Under the pieces are notes generated by a model that saw only the letters and a program-made list of their open reading frames with translations, had not been told where the DNA came from and did not search any database. The position numbers were made by a program, and so were the translations under genes. Positions 15,053-21,671 of a stretch of 24,361 nucleotides of DNA are shown piece after piece; position 1 is the first letter of the stretch; every line of letters begins with the position of its first letter. This DNA comes from Candidatus Bathyarchaeota archaeon (GTDB lineage: Archaea > Thermoproteota > Bathyarchaeia > Bathyarchaeales > Bathycorpusculaceae), in contig JAOZHM010000069.1 in NCBI GenBank assembly GCA_026014845.1, positions 1 to 24,361 on the forward strand. Reading direction: 5' to 3'.

Positions 15053-16144
15053 TCAGGTTATGAAATTTGTTAGATTCGCTTCTCTAGCCAGTTGAATAGC
15101 TATTTTCTTTTCGTCTCTTGTCAGTCTTCTGCGTATTTCTGGAATTTCATACGCTTTCCACTCTGGTCTGTACTGAAACATTACGTTTACTCTTGTGTCT
15201 GTGCCCAGATTTCTAGCCATCCAATTTATGATAGATTTTGCGCAGCATTCCAAATGGCTTGGCAAAACAAGTATGCGTATTATTAGTTCACCGTACTTTT
15301 TGGCTTCTAAATGGTTTCGTGTGCATGCTCCCCAATAGTTTGGGGCGTTTGAAATTTTTTCGGCACACCCATCTGGTCCATACTTGAAGTCTAATAGGTA
15401 AACGTCAACGAATCCTGCTAAGAGCCGTCCTGTTTCCGGACTATAGTAGCTGTTAGAGTTCCAAACAACTGGAATGTTTTTGTTGACGTGGTTGAATGTT
15501 TCAAGCCACTGTTCCAGCCACGGCGTCGGCTCCCCTCCTACAAGATTTGCGTTTCTGCACCCGTTCATGCGTAACTGTTCAACTTCTCTTGCTAGTTCTT
15601 CCGGCTTGTAAACTTCACCCTTCTCTACCCATTGGGATATCGTCCAGTTTTGGCAGTGGCGGCAACGCATTGTACAGCCTATTGTGAAAATAGTGCCGGA
15701 AGGAACTAGTTCAGGTTCTTCGCCCATGTGTTCAAAAATGCTTGAAACCGTTATTTCAGTTCCGCACCTACAGTAGCCCAATTCACCTTTAGATCTGTTA
15801 ATCTCACATCTTCGAGTGCAGAAATGACAATTCGTGAGAATTCTTGTTGCAATCTCAATTTTCAAATCTAAATAGGATTTTTCCGGATTTGGCATGTTCT
15901 GCAGACTTTCTTGACGAGTATCAATTTCTCTCTCAATTCTGTAAAATTTCTGTGTAAGTCTTCCGTGTTCTTGCCAAAGCTCTCCTATAGAATCGTATTC
16001 ATCGAATTGTGCTGGAAGCTTTTTGGCTATCCTAAACTTCGCTGGTTTTTCATCCTGCATGACGGAGAAGTATCTTGCTAGGCTTTTTCTTGCCATTTTA
16101 TCGTTCAGCACTCTCACTGCATCTCGGCGTAAGATTCTCCACAT
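15053..16144 (-). CDS. PflA-like radical SAM protein, second of a tandem pair
   Basis: A 363-residue radical SAM enzyme. The 4Fe-4S motif is CTMRCRHC (Cys157, Cys161, Cys164), inside IFTIGCTMRCRHCQNW, the wording typical of pyruvate-formate-lyase activating-enzyme relatives. Upstream, NCHFCTRRCEINRSKGELGY adds a CxxCx3C cluster (Cys106, 109, 113) followed by Cys125 and Cys127, as in the N-terminal motif of AmrS-type proteins. VGGEPTPW is the GGE motif. The first ~100 residues are an extra helical, basic region not found in AmrS. It follows amrS by 32 nt and is probably co-transcribed. The substrate is unknown; glycyl-radical activation is possible, but no glycyl-radical enzyme is in the window. 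Confidence 0.86.
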   Translation of the reverse strand: MWRILRRDAVRVLNDKMARKSLARYFSVMQDEKPAKFRIAKKLPAQFDEYDSIGELWQEHGRLTQKFYRIEREIDTRQESLQNMPNPEKSYLDLKIEIATRILTNCHFCTRRCEINRSKGELGYCRCGTEITVSSIFEHMGEEPELVPSGTIFTIGCTMRCRHCQNWTISQWVEKGEVYKPEELAREVEQLRMNGCRNANLVGGEPTPWLEQWLETFNHVNKNIPVVWNSNSYYSPETGRLLAGFVDVYLLDFKYGPDGCAEKISNAPNYWGACTRNHLEAKKYGELIIRILVLPSHLECCAKSIINWMARNLGTDTRVNVMFQYRPEWKAYEIPEIRRRLTRDEKKIAIQLAREANLTNFIT

Positions 16145-16176
16145 ACCAGTTCAATCTAATCTGGGCTAAGGAATTA

Positions 16177-17232
16177 TTAAAACAAGGCGTATGGGTAAGC
16201 GTATCCGCTTGTATGCAATTTGCCTTTAATTGGGATTTCTTGTCCGCATGCTGGGCAACGCATGTCCTTTGTTAAATTCCATTTTGCGATTTCAAAGCTG
16301 AAACGTTTAATCAGTAATTCGTTGCAGTTTGGACAGTACGTGTTTTCATATGGGTGTTCAGGCACGTTCCCCATATAAACGTAGTTTAATCCCGCTTCCT
16401 TCACGGCGGCATACGCTTTTTCTAAAGTTTTGACTGGCGTGGACGGAATGGTTGTCAATTGGTAGTCTGGATGGAAACGCAACAAGTGAAAAGGCGTGTC
16501 TTTTCCAAGTGCATTCTTTGTCCAAGCTGCAAGCTCCTTTATCCTCTCAATGGAATTTCCTTTCTTAGGCACAACTAAATTTGTGATTTCTATGTGAATG
16601 TCGTTTTTTTTCATTTCCTTTAAAGACTCATAGATTGGCTCAACTGATGGAACCGCTGAAAAATTTTTGTAGAAGTCTGGCGCTCCTCCACCTTTAAAGT
16701 CTACCGTTGCCGCGTCCAAATAAGGTGCTATTGTTTTTACTGCTTCCGGAGTCATATAACCATTTGTTACAAAGGTGTTGAAGAATCCTAATTGGTGGGC
16801 AAGCTTGGCAGTGTCGTAGGCGTACTCGAAGAATATGGTTGGCTCTGTGTAAGTGTAGCTTATTCCTTGACAGCCGTTATCTTTTGTAGCTTTGACAACT
16901 TCTTCTGGTGGGAAATATCTACCCGCTATCTTCTTCTCTTGGCTTATCATCCAATTGTCACAGAATTTACAGCGGAAGTTGCAGCCAATAGTGGCAATAG
17001 ACATGACCAAAGCTCCCGGATTGAAGTGCGAAAGCGGCTTCTTCCCTATTGGGTCTGCGCAGGCGGATATCGCCTTTGCATAAACAAGCGAAAAAAGTGT
17101 TCCCCCTTCATTTTTCCTAACGAGACAGAAACCTAATGCGCCGTCTTTTATCAAGCATCTTCTAGCACACAGATTGCATCTAACCTTCCTGTCTTCCAAT
17201 TTTTCGTAAAGCATAGCTTCATGCAACGACAT
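16177..17232 (-). CDS. amrS: AmmeMemoRadiSam-system radical SAM enzyme AmrS
   Basis: A 351-residue protein that matches the AmrS family. It shows an N-terminal CNLCARRCLIKDGALGFC cluster (Cys19, 22, 26, 36), the segment YAKAISACADPIGKKPLSHF, and the radical SAM motif CNFRCKFC (Cys84, 88, 91) in IATIGCNFRCKFCDNW. YTYTEPTIFFEYAYDTAKLA and LRFHPDYQL follow, and a C-terminal zinc ribbon (YCPNCNELL, then RCPACGQEI). AmrS is named for its co-occurrence with Memo and AMMECR1 proteins; neither gene is in this window. The reaction of the archaeal system is not settled. A ribbon-helix-helix gene lies 48 nt upstream and the second radical SAM gene 32 nt downstream. Length is as usual for the family. Confidence 0.93.
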   Translation of the reverse strand: MSLHEAMLYEKLEDRKVRCNLCARRCLIKDGALGFCLVRKNEGGTLFSLVYAKAISACADPIGKKPLSHFNPGALVMSIATIGCNFRCKFCDNWMISQEKKIAGRYFPPEEVVKATKDNGCQGISYTYTEPTIFFEYAYDTAKLAHQLGFFNTFVTNGYMTPEAVKTIAPYLDAATVDFKGGGAPDFYKNFSAVPSVEPIYESLKEMKKNDIHIEITNLVVPKKGNSIERIKELAAWTKNALGKDTPFHLLRFHPDYQLTTIPSTPVKTLEKAYAAVKEAGLNYVYMGNVPEHPYENTYCPNCNELLIKRFSFEIAKWNLTKDMRCPACGQEIPIKGKLHTSGYAYPYALF

Positions 17233-17280
17233 TTAAATCTCTTCCATTCTGTGTATGTTTTTGTCTTCGAGGTATATGAT

Positions 17281-17874
17281 TCATTCGCTTGCTGCTAAAT
17301 CCGCATTTTCCTTAATCTCGAAAACAAATGGTGAAGTAGAGGTTTTTATATCCAGTTCTGTGTCGAGTAAGCCTTCTAAAAAGCCAGCCCAAATTTCGGA
17401 GTGACTGATAAACGGGGCTTTTACAAGAATATACTTGTCTCTTAAGTAAAAGTCTCCAAAACCCTGCACTCTTAATCGTTTAAAAACTTCTTGCCATTTT
17501 TCTCGATTTGCTGTTTGAATGCCAAGTGTTGCTTCCATAGAAATTCTTGCGGCTTCACCCATTTTCCTTCCGATTTCACGCCATTTTTCCTCTGGGATGT
17601 GCTGAATGAGAATGTTGATTAACTCTACATTTACGAATGCTATGCGGCTTATACCACAATAATATTCTCCGGGGAAACGCCAATCATAAATCATCATGCT
17701 TCTGTAAATGTCAAGCATCTTAGAAATTAGGGGCTTAATGCCTGGTTCTTTGCCCTCTCGAATTAGAGAGTCGATAAATTCTCGTTCCTCTTCCTCCAGA
17801 ATTATAGTCGTTCTTTTGACTGACTTCTTTTTCTTCTTTAACAGTTGTTCGATTTTCTTATCGTTTTCTTGCAT
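17281..17874 (-). CDS. ribbon-helix-helix protein with unknown C-terminal domain
   Basis: A 197-residue protein. After a lysine-rich head, residues about 18-65 (VKRTTIILEEEEREFIDSLI, then KPLISKMLDIYRSMM) read as a ribbon-helix-helix: a strand of alternating residues followed by two helices, the second in the DNA-proximal style of CopG/NikR-type regulators. The C-terminal ~125 residues (YCGISRIAFVNVELINILIQ, EIGRKMGEAARISME, GFGDFYLRDKYILVKAPFIS) resemble the alpha-beta layout of small-molecule-binding domains in archaeal regulators, but I cannot name the family. The TATA box ends 24 nt before the ATG, so the message is leaderless or nearly so. It heads the minus-strand run with amrS 48 nt downstream, so it may regulate that run. 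Confidence 0.74.
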   Translation of the reverse strand: MQENDKKIEQLLKKKKKSVKRTTIILEEEEREFIDSLIREGKEPGIKPLISKMLDIYRSMMIYDWRFPGEYYCGISRIAFVNVELINILIQHIPEEKWREIGRKMGEAARISMEATLGIQTANREKWQEVFKRLRVQGFGDFYLRDKYILVKAPFISHSEIWAGFLEGLLDTELDIKTSTSPFVFEIKENADLAASE

Positions 17875-17897
17875 AGCTGTTATTTCCCCTAATATAT

Positions 17898-17905
17898 CTT
17901 ATATG
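17898..17905 (-). promoter_or_regulatory. TATA box of the RHH-amrS run
   Basis: CATATAAG on the minus strand with a purine-rich TAAAG upstream. The expected start is about 17877, 3 nt before the ATG. Confidence 0.55.
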
Positions 17906-18160
17906 CTTTACTCTCTCCCAAGCGTGCACATCTCTATACATGAAAGAGGTTGTATTTGGGCGGCCTTTATTATCGTGCTGTGTAAGAAAAACTCGCGTGT
18001 TTTCAAATCAGATGCCAGACCAGTTAGGCCAGGCCAGCCCAGTTCAAATACCACCTCCTTATTTGTGTGGCTGCAGAAGTTTCCCTACGTCGATTCTGAT
18101 CTTATCTAGATCATACATAATTTTCTGCCAAAGACCCATTTCTATTTGAGACGTAGACTG

Positions 18161-18397
18161 TTAAGAAATAATTTTTTTCCTAATCAGATACCATATAAGC
18201 ACTAAACCAGCTACCAAAAGAACAATTCCAGAAGCTATTGAAACAAAATAGTCAATTTTCAGTATGTTTCTAAACAAATAAACCATGTAGGTTGGTCCAG
18301 CAAACGTTAAGAAAGCCGCTAACACTGTTAGTAATGTTTTCCAGAATTTTGAACTCAAATCTAATCTAGCGGATGTTTCTGCTTTTTTCTTAGCCAT
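18161..18397 (-). CDS. small two-TM membrane protein
   Basis: A 78-residue protein with a basic, polar head (MAKKKAETSARLDLSSKFWK) and two membrane helices at about residues 20-40 (LLTVLAAFLTFAGPTYMVYL) and 49-72 (FVSIASGIVLLVAGLVLIWY), ending RKKIIS. Both ends are positively charged, predicting a hairpin with both ends in the cytoplasm. No family recognised. The ATG at 18397 is preferred over the GTG at 18415 because the TATA box at 18428-18435 puts transcription start near 18406, downstream of that GTG; GTGAAAG sits before the ATG. It follows the PAC2 gene by 52 nt but appears to have its own promoter. Confidence 0.7.
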   Translation of the reverse strand: MAKKKAETSARLDLSSKFWKTLLTVLAAFLTFAGPTYMVYLFRNILKIDYFVSIASGIVLLVAGLVLIWYLIRKKIIS

Positions 18398-18427
18398 GCT
18401 TTCACGTTCCGGCACTTTTTGATAACG

Positions 18428-18435
18428 CTTTTAAA
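18428..18435 (-). promoter_or_regulatory. TATA box of the two-TM protein gene
   Basis: TTTAAAAG on the minus strand about 34 nt upstream of the ATG at 18397. It decides the start of that gene. Confidence 0.45.
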
Positions 18436-18449
18436 GTTAGAGTTTTCTC

Positions 18450-19094
18450 TTATAACCCTTCCTTCACTTCGTTACCTAAAGCCTTCATTAAAAACTTGAA
18501 AACTGAAAAGCCTGCTCCACGGTCTGCACTGAAACCACTTGTTGTTCCTAACAGACACAAGCCTTCTAGACCGCGTTCCTTTGCAAGTCCAAGCATTAAG
18601 CCGGTGGCTCCCAAAATTCGACCCTTACTGTAGATTACGGCTCCTTTTTCCATAAATTCTGCGGCAAGTCTAGGCGAAGTGGCAGCTACATAGACTTGAG
18701 CTTTGTCTTCTGACATGGGAACGCCACCTATTGTGATAATAAAATTGCAATCATATTTTTGCAAAAAGTCTAGTATTTCACTGCACAGCTCATAGTGGGC
18801 AACAACATCGTCAAAAGAGGGCTGCGTGTCGCCGGTCATTATCACAAAATCATTTTTCTCCATGGGTGCAGCGTAAAACTCGTACCTTGGTAAGCGGCAA
18901 ATCCCTTTGGAATTAACTGAAAGATAATCTGGAAAAGAGGGTGAATACAACTCCGCGAAAGGTTTTGCACTACAAAACTTTATCAAAAGATAGGCTGCGA
19001 TCTTTCCAACGTTGCCAAAGCTTGGAAGACCCTGTACAAAAATCGGATTTTCAAGAACGGGATTGAATATTTGACGGAAATATGGTTTATCCAT
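18450..19094 (-). CDS. PAC2-family protein
   Basis: A 214-residue protein of the PAC2 family, named for eukaryotic proteasome assembly chaperone 2. Visible family blocks are NPIFVQGLPSFGNVGKIAAY at the N terminus, PRYEFYAAPMEKNDFVIMTG, TIGGVPMSEDKAQVYVAAT in the middle, and ILGATGLMLGLAKERGLEG, then LLGTTSGF, toward the end. Archaeal PAC2 proteins may help proteasome assembly or bind a ligand in a purine-nucleoside-phosphorylase-like fold; the archaeal role is not firmly known. The ATG follows GGTGCTGAT. It is likely the head of its own unit, since a 119-nt gap separates it from the divergent tRNA. Confidence 0.9.
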   Translation of the reverse strand: MDKPYFRQIFNPVLENPIFVQGLPSFGNVGKIAAYLLIKFCSAKPFAELYSPSFPDYLSVNSKGICRLPRYEFYAAPMEKNDFVIMTGDTQPSFDDVVAHYELCSEILDFLQKYDCNFIITIGGVPMSEDKAQVYVAATSPRLAAEFMEKGAVIYSKGRILGATGLMLGLAKERGLEGLCLLGTTSGFSADRGAGFSVFKFLMKALGNEVKEGL

Positions 19095-19151
19095 CTAATC
19101 AGCACCGAAGTCGATAAGTAATGCGTAATACTAAAATGTTTCACTTAAAAC

Positions 19152-19160
19152 TAATATATA
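19152..19160 (+). promoter_or_regulatory. TATA box of the initiator tRNA gene
   Basis: TAATATATA with AAAAC upstream. The predicted transcription start is near 19182, about 30 nt before the mature 5' end, leaving a short leader for RNase P to remove. Confidence 0.5.
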
Positions 19161-19213
19161 GGCTGAGCAGTGTTCATAAGAGATTTAAGAAGGCTTGCGT
19201 TTTAGCATAGAAT

Positions 19214-19292
19214 AGCGGGGTGGGGTAGCCAGGATTAACCCGCTGGGCTCATAACCCAGAAATCAGTAGTTCAAATCTACTCCCCGCTACCA
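19214..19292 (+). tRNA. initiator tRNA-Met (CAT)
   Basis: The cloverleaf closes. Acceptor AGCGGGG (19214-19220) pairs with CCCCGCT (19282-19288). The D arm is GGGT...ACCC. The anticodon arm is CTGGG-CTCATAA-CCCAG, with anticodon CAT at 19250-19252. The T arm is AGTAG-TTCAAAT-CTACT. Initiator identity rests on the A1-U72 end pair and three consecutive G-C pairs next to the anticodon loop, features of archaeal initiator tRNAs. Discriminator A and CCA (19289-19292) are encoded in the DNA. No intron. Confidence 0.96.
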
Positions 19293-19471
19293 CAGTATTT
19301 TAAAAAGGTTTGAAAGATTTCTCTTACATGAAATGTTCTCATTTTTTAGTGAAGAATATGCGTAATTGCTTATCATGAGTGAGGCGGAATCTTGTATTTA
19401 CTCCAAGAACGTTTCGCAAGTGTTCAAGAGGGTGAAGAAAATGGAGTTCATCCGTGTTTCCAAATTGCTTC

Positions 19472-19687
19472 TTAGAGTTTAAGACCGTGTAACGGCTGAT
19501 TAGATTTGTACACAACATCCCCGTTGATTGTCACGCTTTCAGCTTCAAGTAATGATTGCCACAGTTTCGCTTCTACAGTTTTTTGTCGAAGTTTTTCTCT
19601 AACTTCTTTAATTAACTGAATTCTTTCGTGGTTGGATATTTCTAGCAGATTAAGCCTTTTCAACTTCTTCTTATTTCGTGCACCCAT
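19472..19687 (-). CDS. small hypothetical protein
   Basis: A 71-residue protein starting MGARNKKKLKRLNLLEIS. A predicted long helix follows (NHERIQLIKEVREKLRQKTV), then a short strand-turn-strand TINGDVVYKS. The ATG has GAGG about 9 nt upstream, and a TTTATTAAG box near 19726-19734 gives a plausible start, so expression is supported. I recognise no family. It is separated by about 170 nt from the divergent DUF5615 locus; the basic helical form could suit an antitoxin or RNA-binding protein, but nothing shows this directly. Confidence 0.5.
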   Translation of the reverse strand: MGARNKKKLKRLNLLEISNHERIQLIKEVREKLRQKTVEAKLWQSLLEAESVTINGDVVYKSNQPLHGLKL

Positions 19688-19788
19688 TGTTTATGTCCCT
19701 CTAGAGATACATTGTCGCATATCTTAATAAATCAGTTCTTTCAATGCCTGATACATGTCAAAAAACGATGCATAAACGCAGATCAGTT

Positions 19789-19827
19789 TACTTGGACAGA
19801 AAAATTATAATAATTAATACTTGGACA
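19789..19827. repeat. direct repeats bracketing the TATA box of the DUF5615 locus
   Basis: TACTTGGACA occurs exactly at 19789-19798 and again at 19818-19827, 29 nt apart start to start, on either side of the TTATAATA box at 19805-19812. A protein bound to both copies would cover the promoter. Operator function is inferred from position only. Confidence 0.5.
19805..19812 (+). promoter_or_regulatory. TATA box of the DUF5615 locus
   Basis: TTATAATA within an AT-rich run. The predicted start is near 19833, which places the ATG at 19854 after a leader carrying GTGATC as ribosome binding site. Confidence 0.5.
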
Positions 19828-19853
19828 TGCATATTAATAAAAGTGATCTGAAC

Positions 19854-20009
19854 ATGCAAATCGACACTATCGAGAATGCTTTGTTCTCAGTAACCGTCAA
19901 CCCCTTACTCAAATTCTTAATAAGCCGTTTCAACAAGGAATGCCCAAGAGATGGCAGTTTACTTCTCATGCATCTACAACAAACCTTTATGGAAAAAATA
20001 GTGAAATGA
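19854..20009 (+). CDS. small protein upstream of DUF5615 toxin-like gene, candidate antitoxin
   Basis: A 51-residue protein (MQIDTIENALFSVTVNPLLK, then FLISRFNKECPRDGSLLLMH) that ends 7 nt before the DUF5615 gene. The ATG at 19854 is chosen by its position after the predicted transcription start and GTGATC 5 nt upstream; the frame extends to TTG 19821 and ATG 19827, which lie before that start. It does not look like DUF433, the usual partner of DUF5615, and has no obvious DNA-binding motif. The candidate role comes from gene order and the shared promoter only. Confidence 0.5.
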   Translation: MQIDTIENALFSVTVNPLLKFLISRFNKECPRDGSLLLMHLQQTFMEKIVK

Positions 20010-20016
20010 GGTAGTT

Positions 20017-20304
20017 TTGTTGAAGCTTCTACTTGATGAAATGTACGCAGGCTTGAAAGAGTATTTTGAAATTCTTGGATGGGATGTGTTGACTGCCCAA
20101 GGTGTAGGGTTGCAAGGGGCGAAAGACAAGGGCATCGTGGAATATGCAAAGAATAACAACTTGTTGCTAGTGACTCAAGATCAGAAATCAGCGGACTTGG
20201 CTGATCTCCTAGGAGTCAAACATGTGCTAATCTCCAATGCGATGATTGCTAAAATAGCTGATGTCAAGATAAGAGAAAAATATCCAAACATAAAACAGAA
20301 ATGA
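20017..20304 (+). CDS. DUF5615 PIN-like protein, candidate toxin
   Basis: A 95-residue protein of the DUF5615 PIN-like type. It opens with KLLLDEMYAGLKEYFEILGW, in which LLDE holds the first conserved acid. It then has DKGIVEYAKNNNLLLVTQDQ, where the D.GI helix and the VTQDQK strand-loop provide further acids, as in the PIN nuclease core. Such proteins are mostly encoded as toxin halves of toxin-antitoxin pairs and may cut RNA. The TTG start has GAGGT 7 nt upstream. It overlaps no neighbour and is followed by a short hairpin. The toxin assignment is from family habit; activity is not shown by sequence alone. Confidence 0.83.
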   Translation: MLKLLLDEMYAGLKEYFEILGWDVLTAQGVGLQGAKDKGIVEYAKNNNLLLVTQDQKSADLADLLGVKHVLISNAMIAKIADVKIREKYPNIKQK

Positions 20305-20310
20305 CCCACT

Positions 20311-20325
20311 GCACTAAAATAGTGC
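20311..20325 (+). terminator. short hairpin after the DUF5615 gene
   Basis: GCACTA-AAA-TAGTGC, a perfect 6-bp stem with a 3-nt loop, starts 6 nt after the stop and is followed by TGTTTGAATT. A second pair, TTGCCCA/TGGGCAA at 20343-20349 and 20373-20379, encloses a small AATTT/AAATT stem, and may mark the end of the convergent ribosomal transcript. Confidence 0.4.
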
Positions 20326-20423
20326 TGTTTGAATTGTCCTACTTGCCCAAATTTCAGCAAATTCGTTGATCATGGGCAAAGTTTAATGCTTCTTTCTGTT
20401 CTCTCACGCCTAGTTTAGACGTG

Positions 20424-20621
20424 TTATGCTTTACCTTTTTCTTCTTTGCCGAAATACGTTGTCCATTTAAGTTTACGAGCATCCCTCCTGAGTTTTAGAG
20501 AGCTCTTTCTGCATTTACTTGAACAAAACCATAAAATTGAGCCATCATTTTTAACGTACATCATCCCAGTGCCCAGTGGAAACATGTTGCCGCAAAAAGA
20601 ACATTTCCTAGGCTTCGGCAA
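20424..20621 (-). CDS. rpl24e: ribosomal protein L24e
   Basis: A zinc-binding large-subunit ribosomal protein. PRKCSFCGNMFPLGTGMMYV followed by WFCSSKCRKSSLKLRRDARK shows the four zinc cysteines and the basic tail of L24e. The start is a TTG at 20621: it gives MPKPRKCSFCG, the usual archaeal beginning, and GGAGG lies 8 nt upstream. A TTG at 20636 would place that ribosome binding site inside the gene. It follows S28e by about 33 nt in the conserved archaeal L7Ae-S28e-L24e order. The usual next genes, nucleoside diphosphate kinase and IF2, do not follow here. Confidence 0.95.
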   Translation of the reverse strand: MPKPRKCSFCGNMFPLGTGMMYVKNDGSILWFCSSKCRKSSLKLRRDARKLKWTTYFGKEEKGKA

Positions 20622-20654
20622 AGACAATTCCTCCAAACACTCTGGGATTCCATA

Positions 20655-20885
20655 TCATCTTCTAGAGATTTTCTTTGCTTCCCTTTCAGTCTCCCTCAGC
20701 ATTAAAACGTCTTCAACCCGCACTGGCCCTTTCACGTTACGAGTTATGATACGTCCCCTATCCTTTCCTTCTAGGATGCGCACCCTGACCTGTGTAATCT
20801 CGCCAGTCACGCTTGTACGTCCAATGATTTGGATGACCTCTGCTGTTGTGAGCTCTGCTACAACTTTTTTTTCTTCTCTGCTCAT
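20655..20885 (-). CDS. rps28e: ribosomal protein S28e
   Basis: A 76-residue small-subunit ribosomal protein. ELTTAEVIQIIGRTSVTGEI, then TQVRVRILEGKDRGRIITRN and VKGPVRVEDVLMLRETEREA match S28e along its whole length, an OB-fold protein near the mRNA exit site. The N-terminal extension MSREEKKV is short and charged. Its ATG overlaps the L7Ae stop by one nucleotide (TAATG), so translation is probably coupled. Confidence 0.97.
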   Translation of the reverse strand: MSREEKKVVAELTTAEVIQIIGRTSVTGEITQVRVRILEGKDRGRIITRNVKGPVRVEDVLMLRETEREAKKISRR

Positions 20886-21265
20886 TAACTAGCTCCTCTT
20901 TTCAGCCCTTCAACTCTTGCAATTATCTCCTTAACTAGTCCTTTAGCCTCGCCTTCTTTAACTATGCTAGCTGCGGCTGCAGGGACATCGATGCCTATAG
21001 CGTCGCCTATTTTTTGCTTACTCGGAACAAATATGTATGGAATTTTTCTCTCTTCACACAGCAGTGGCAAATGAGCTACAACTTCAGGTGGGTCAACATC
21101 TTCAGCTATTACCACAAGTTTTGCTTGAGCTCTTTCAATAGCCTTTGTCGTTTCATTTGTGCCTTTCCTAACCACACCTGTTTTTGCGGCTATTTGCAGG
21201 GCTTCATGGGCCGCATCTGCAACTTCTTTCGGAACCTCAAATTTTACGTAAAACGGTTTGGACAT
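20885..21265 (-). CDS. rpl7ae: ribosomal protein L7Ae
   Basis: A 126-residue kink-turn-binding protein that serves in the ribosome, in box C/D and H/ACA guide RNPs and in archaeal RNase P. Key blocks are TGVVRKGTNETTKAIERAQA with the RNA-binding GTNETTK motif, LVVIAEDVDPPEVVAHLPLL, and IPYIFVPSKQKIGDAIGI. The ATG at 21265 is chosen over the GTG at 21274 because GGTGAGG lies just upstream of it and homologs begin MSKPFYVKFE. It heads the S28e-L24e operon. Archaeal L7Ae can bind its own leader, but I saw no clear kink-turn in the ~20-nt predicted leader. Confidence 0.97.
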   Translation of the reverse strand: MSKPFYVKFEVPKEVADAAHEALQIAAKTGVVRKGTNETTKAIERAQAKLVVIAEDVDPPEVVAHLPLLCEERKIPYIFVPSKQKIGDAIGIDVPAAAASIVKEGEAKGLVKEIIARVEGLKRGAS

Positions 21266-21305
21266 AAGCCTCACCCTTCAAATGCAGAGTCTTATCAACA
21301 TTTCT

Positions 21306-21313
21306 TATTTATG
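21306..21313 (-). promoter_or_regulatory. TATA box of the L7Ae-S28e-L24e operon
   Basis: CATAAATA on the minus strand predicts a start near 21285, about 20 nt before the L7Ae ATG. Confidence 0.5.
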
Positions 21314-21370
21314 AAGCTTTCGACTAAAACCGAAGGAAAAGCTTCTGTCACAAATATCCTTGTAGAAAGG

Positions 21371-21378
21371 TTTAAATA
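21371..21378 (+). promoter_or_regulatory. TATA box of the Gar1-TFB operon
   Basis: TTTAAATA preceded by AGAAAGG (BRE-like). The predicted start is near 21400, just before GAGGGGA, the ribosome binding site of Gar1. Confidence 0.55.
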
Positions 21379-21422
21379 AAATGTTTTGTTTAACCGTTTG
21401 CTTTTGAGGGGAATCTGAAATT

Positions 21423-21671
21423 TTGCAGAGACTAGGCCGAGTCCTCCACGTGAGTCAAAGTCGGAACATAATAATAACAATTGAGAACCTGCCAAAAATT
21501 GGCGATACGGTTGTGAATGAGAACCTAAAACCCATTGGGAAGATCCTTGATATATTTGGTCCAGTCTCTTCGCCCTACACATCGATAAAACCCAGGATTC
21601 AAGAAATCGACAAATTGACGGATAAAATGTTGTATGTACTTCCCTCAAAGAGCAGAAAGGGGAAAATATGA
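21423..21671 (+). CDS. gar1: H/ACA RNP protein Gar1
   Basis: An 82-residue Gar1-type protein: RLGRVLHVSQSRNIIITIEN, then PKIGDTVVNENLKPIGKILD and IFGPVSSPYTSIKPRI, the beta-barrel core found in archaea without the eukaryotic glycine-arginine tails. Gar1 joins Cbf5, Nop10 and L7Ae to guide pseudouridylation of rRNA; L7Ae is encoded divergently just upstream. The TTG start has GAGGGG upstream (11-nt spacing). The stop TGA is followed immediately by the ATG of TFB, an arrangement common in archaea. Confidence 0.93.
   Translation: MQRLGRVLHVSQSRNIIITIENLPKIGDTVVNENLKPIGKILDIFGPVSSPYTSIKPRIQEIDKLTDKMLYVLPSKSRKGKI

Noticed and set aside
17940..18149. Overlapping plus-strand frames in the gap between the RHH gene and the two-TM gene, with a GGCCAGGCCAGCCCAG stretch that looked tRNA-like near AGTTCAAAT.
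   Set aside because: The candidate T arm has no complementary stem and no acceptor pair could be found. The frames carry no motif or ribosome binding site.
19375..19482. A 35-codon frame on the plus strand after the tRNA, ATG 19375, with a basic helical product.
   Set aside because: No ribosome binding site, no recognisable motif, and its end overlaps the convergent small gene at 19472-19687. It is too short to separate from chance.
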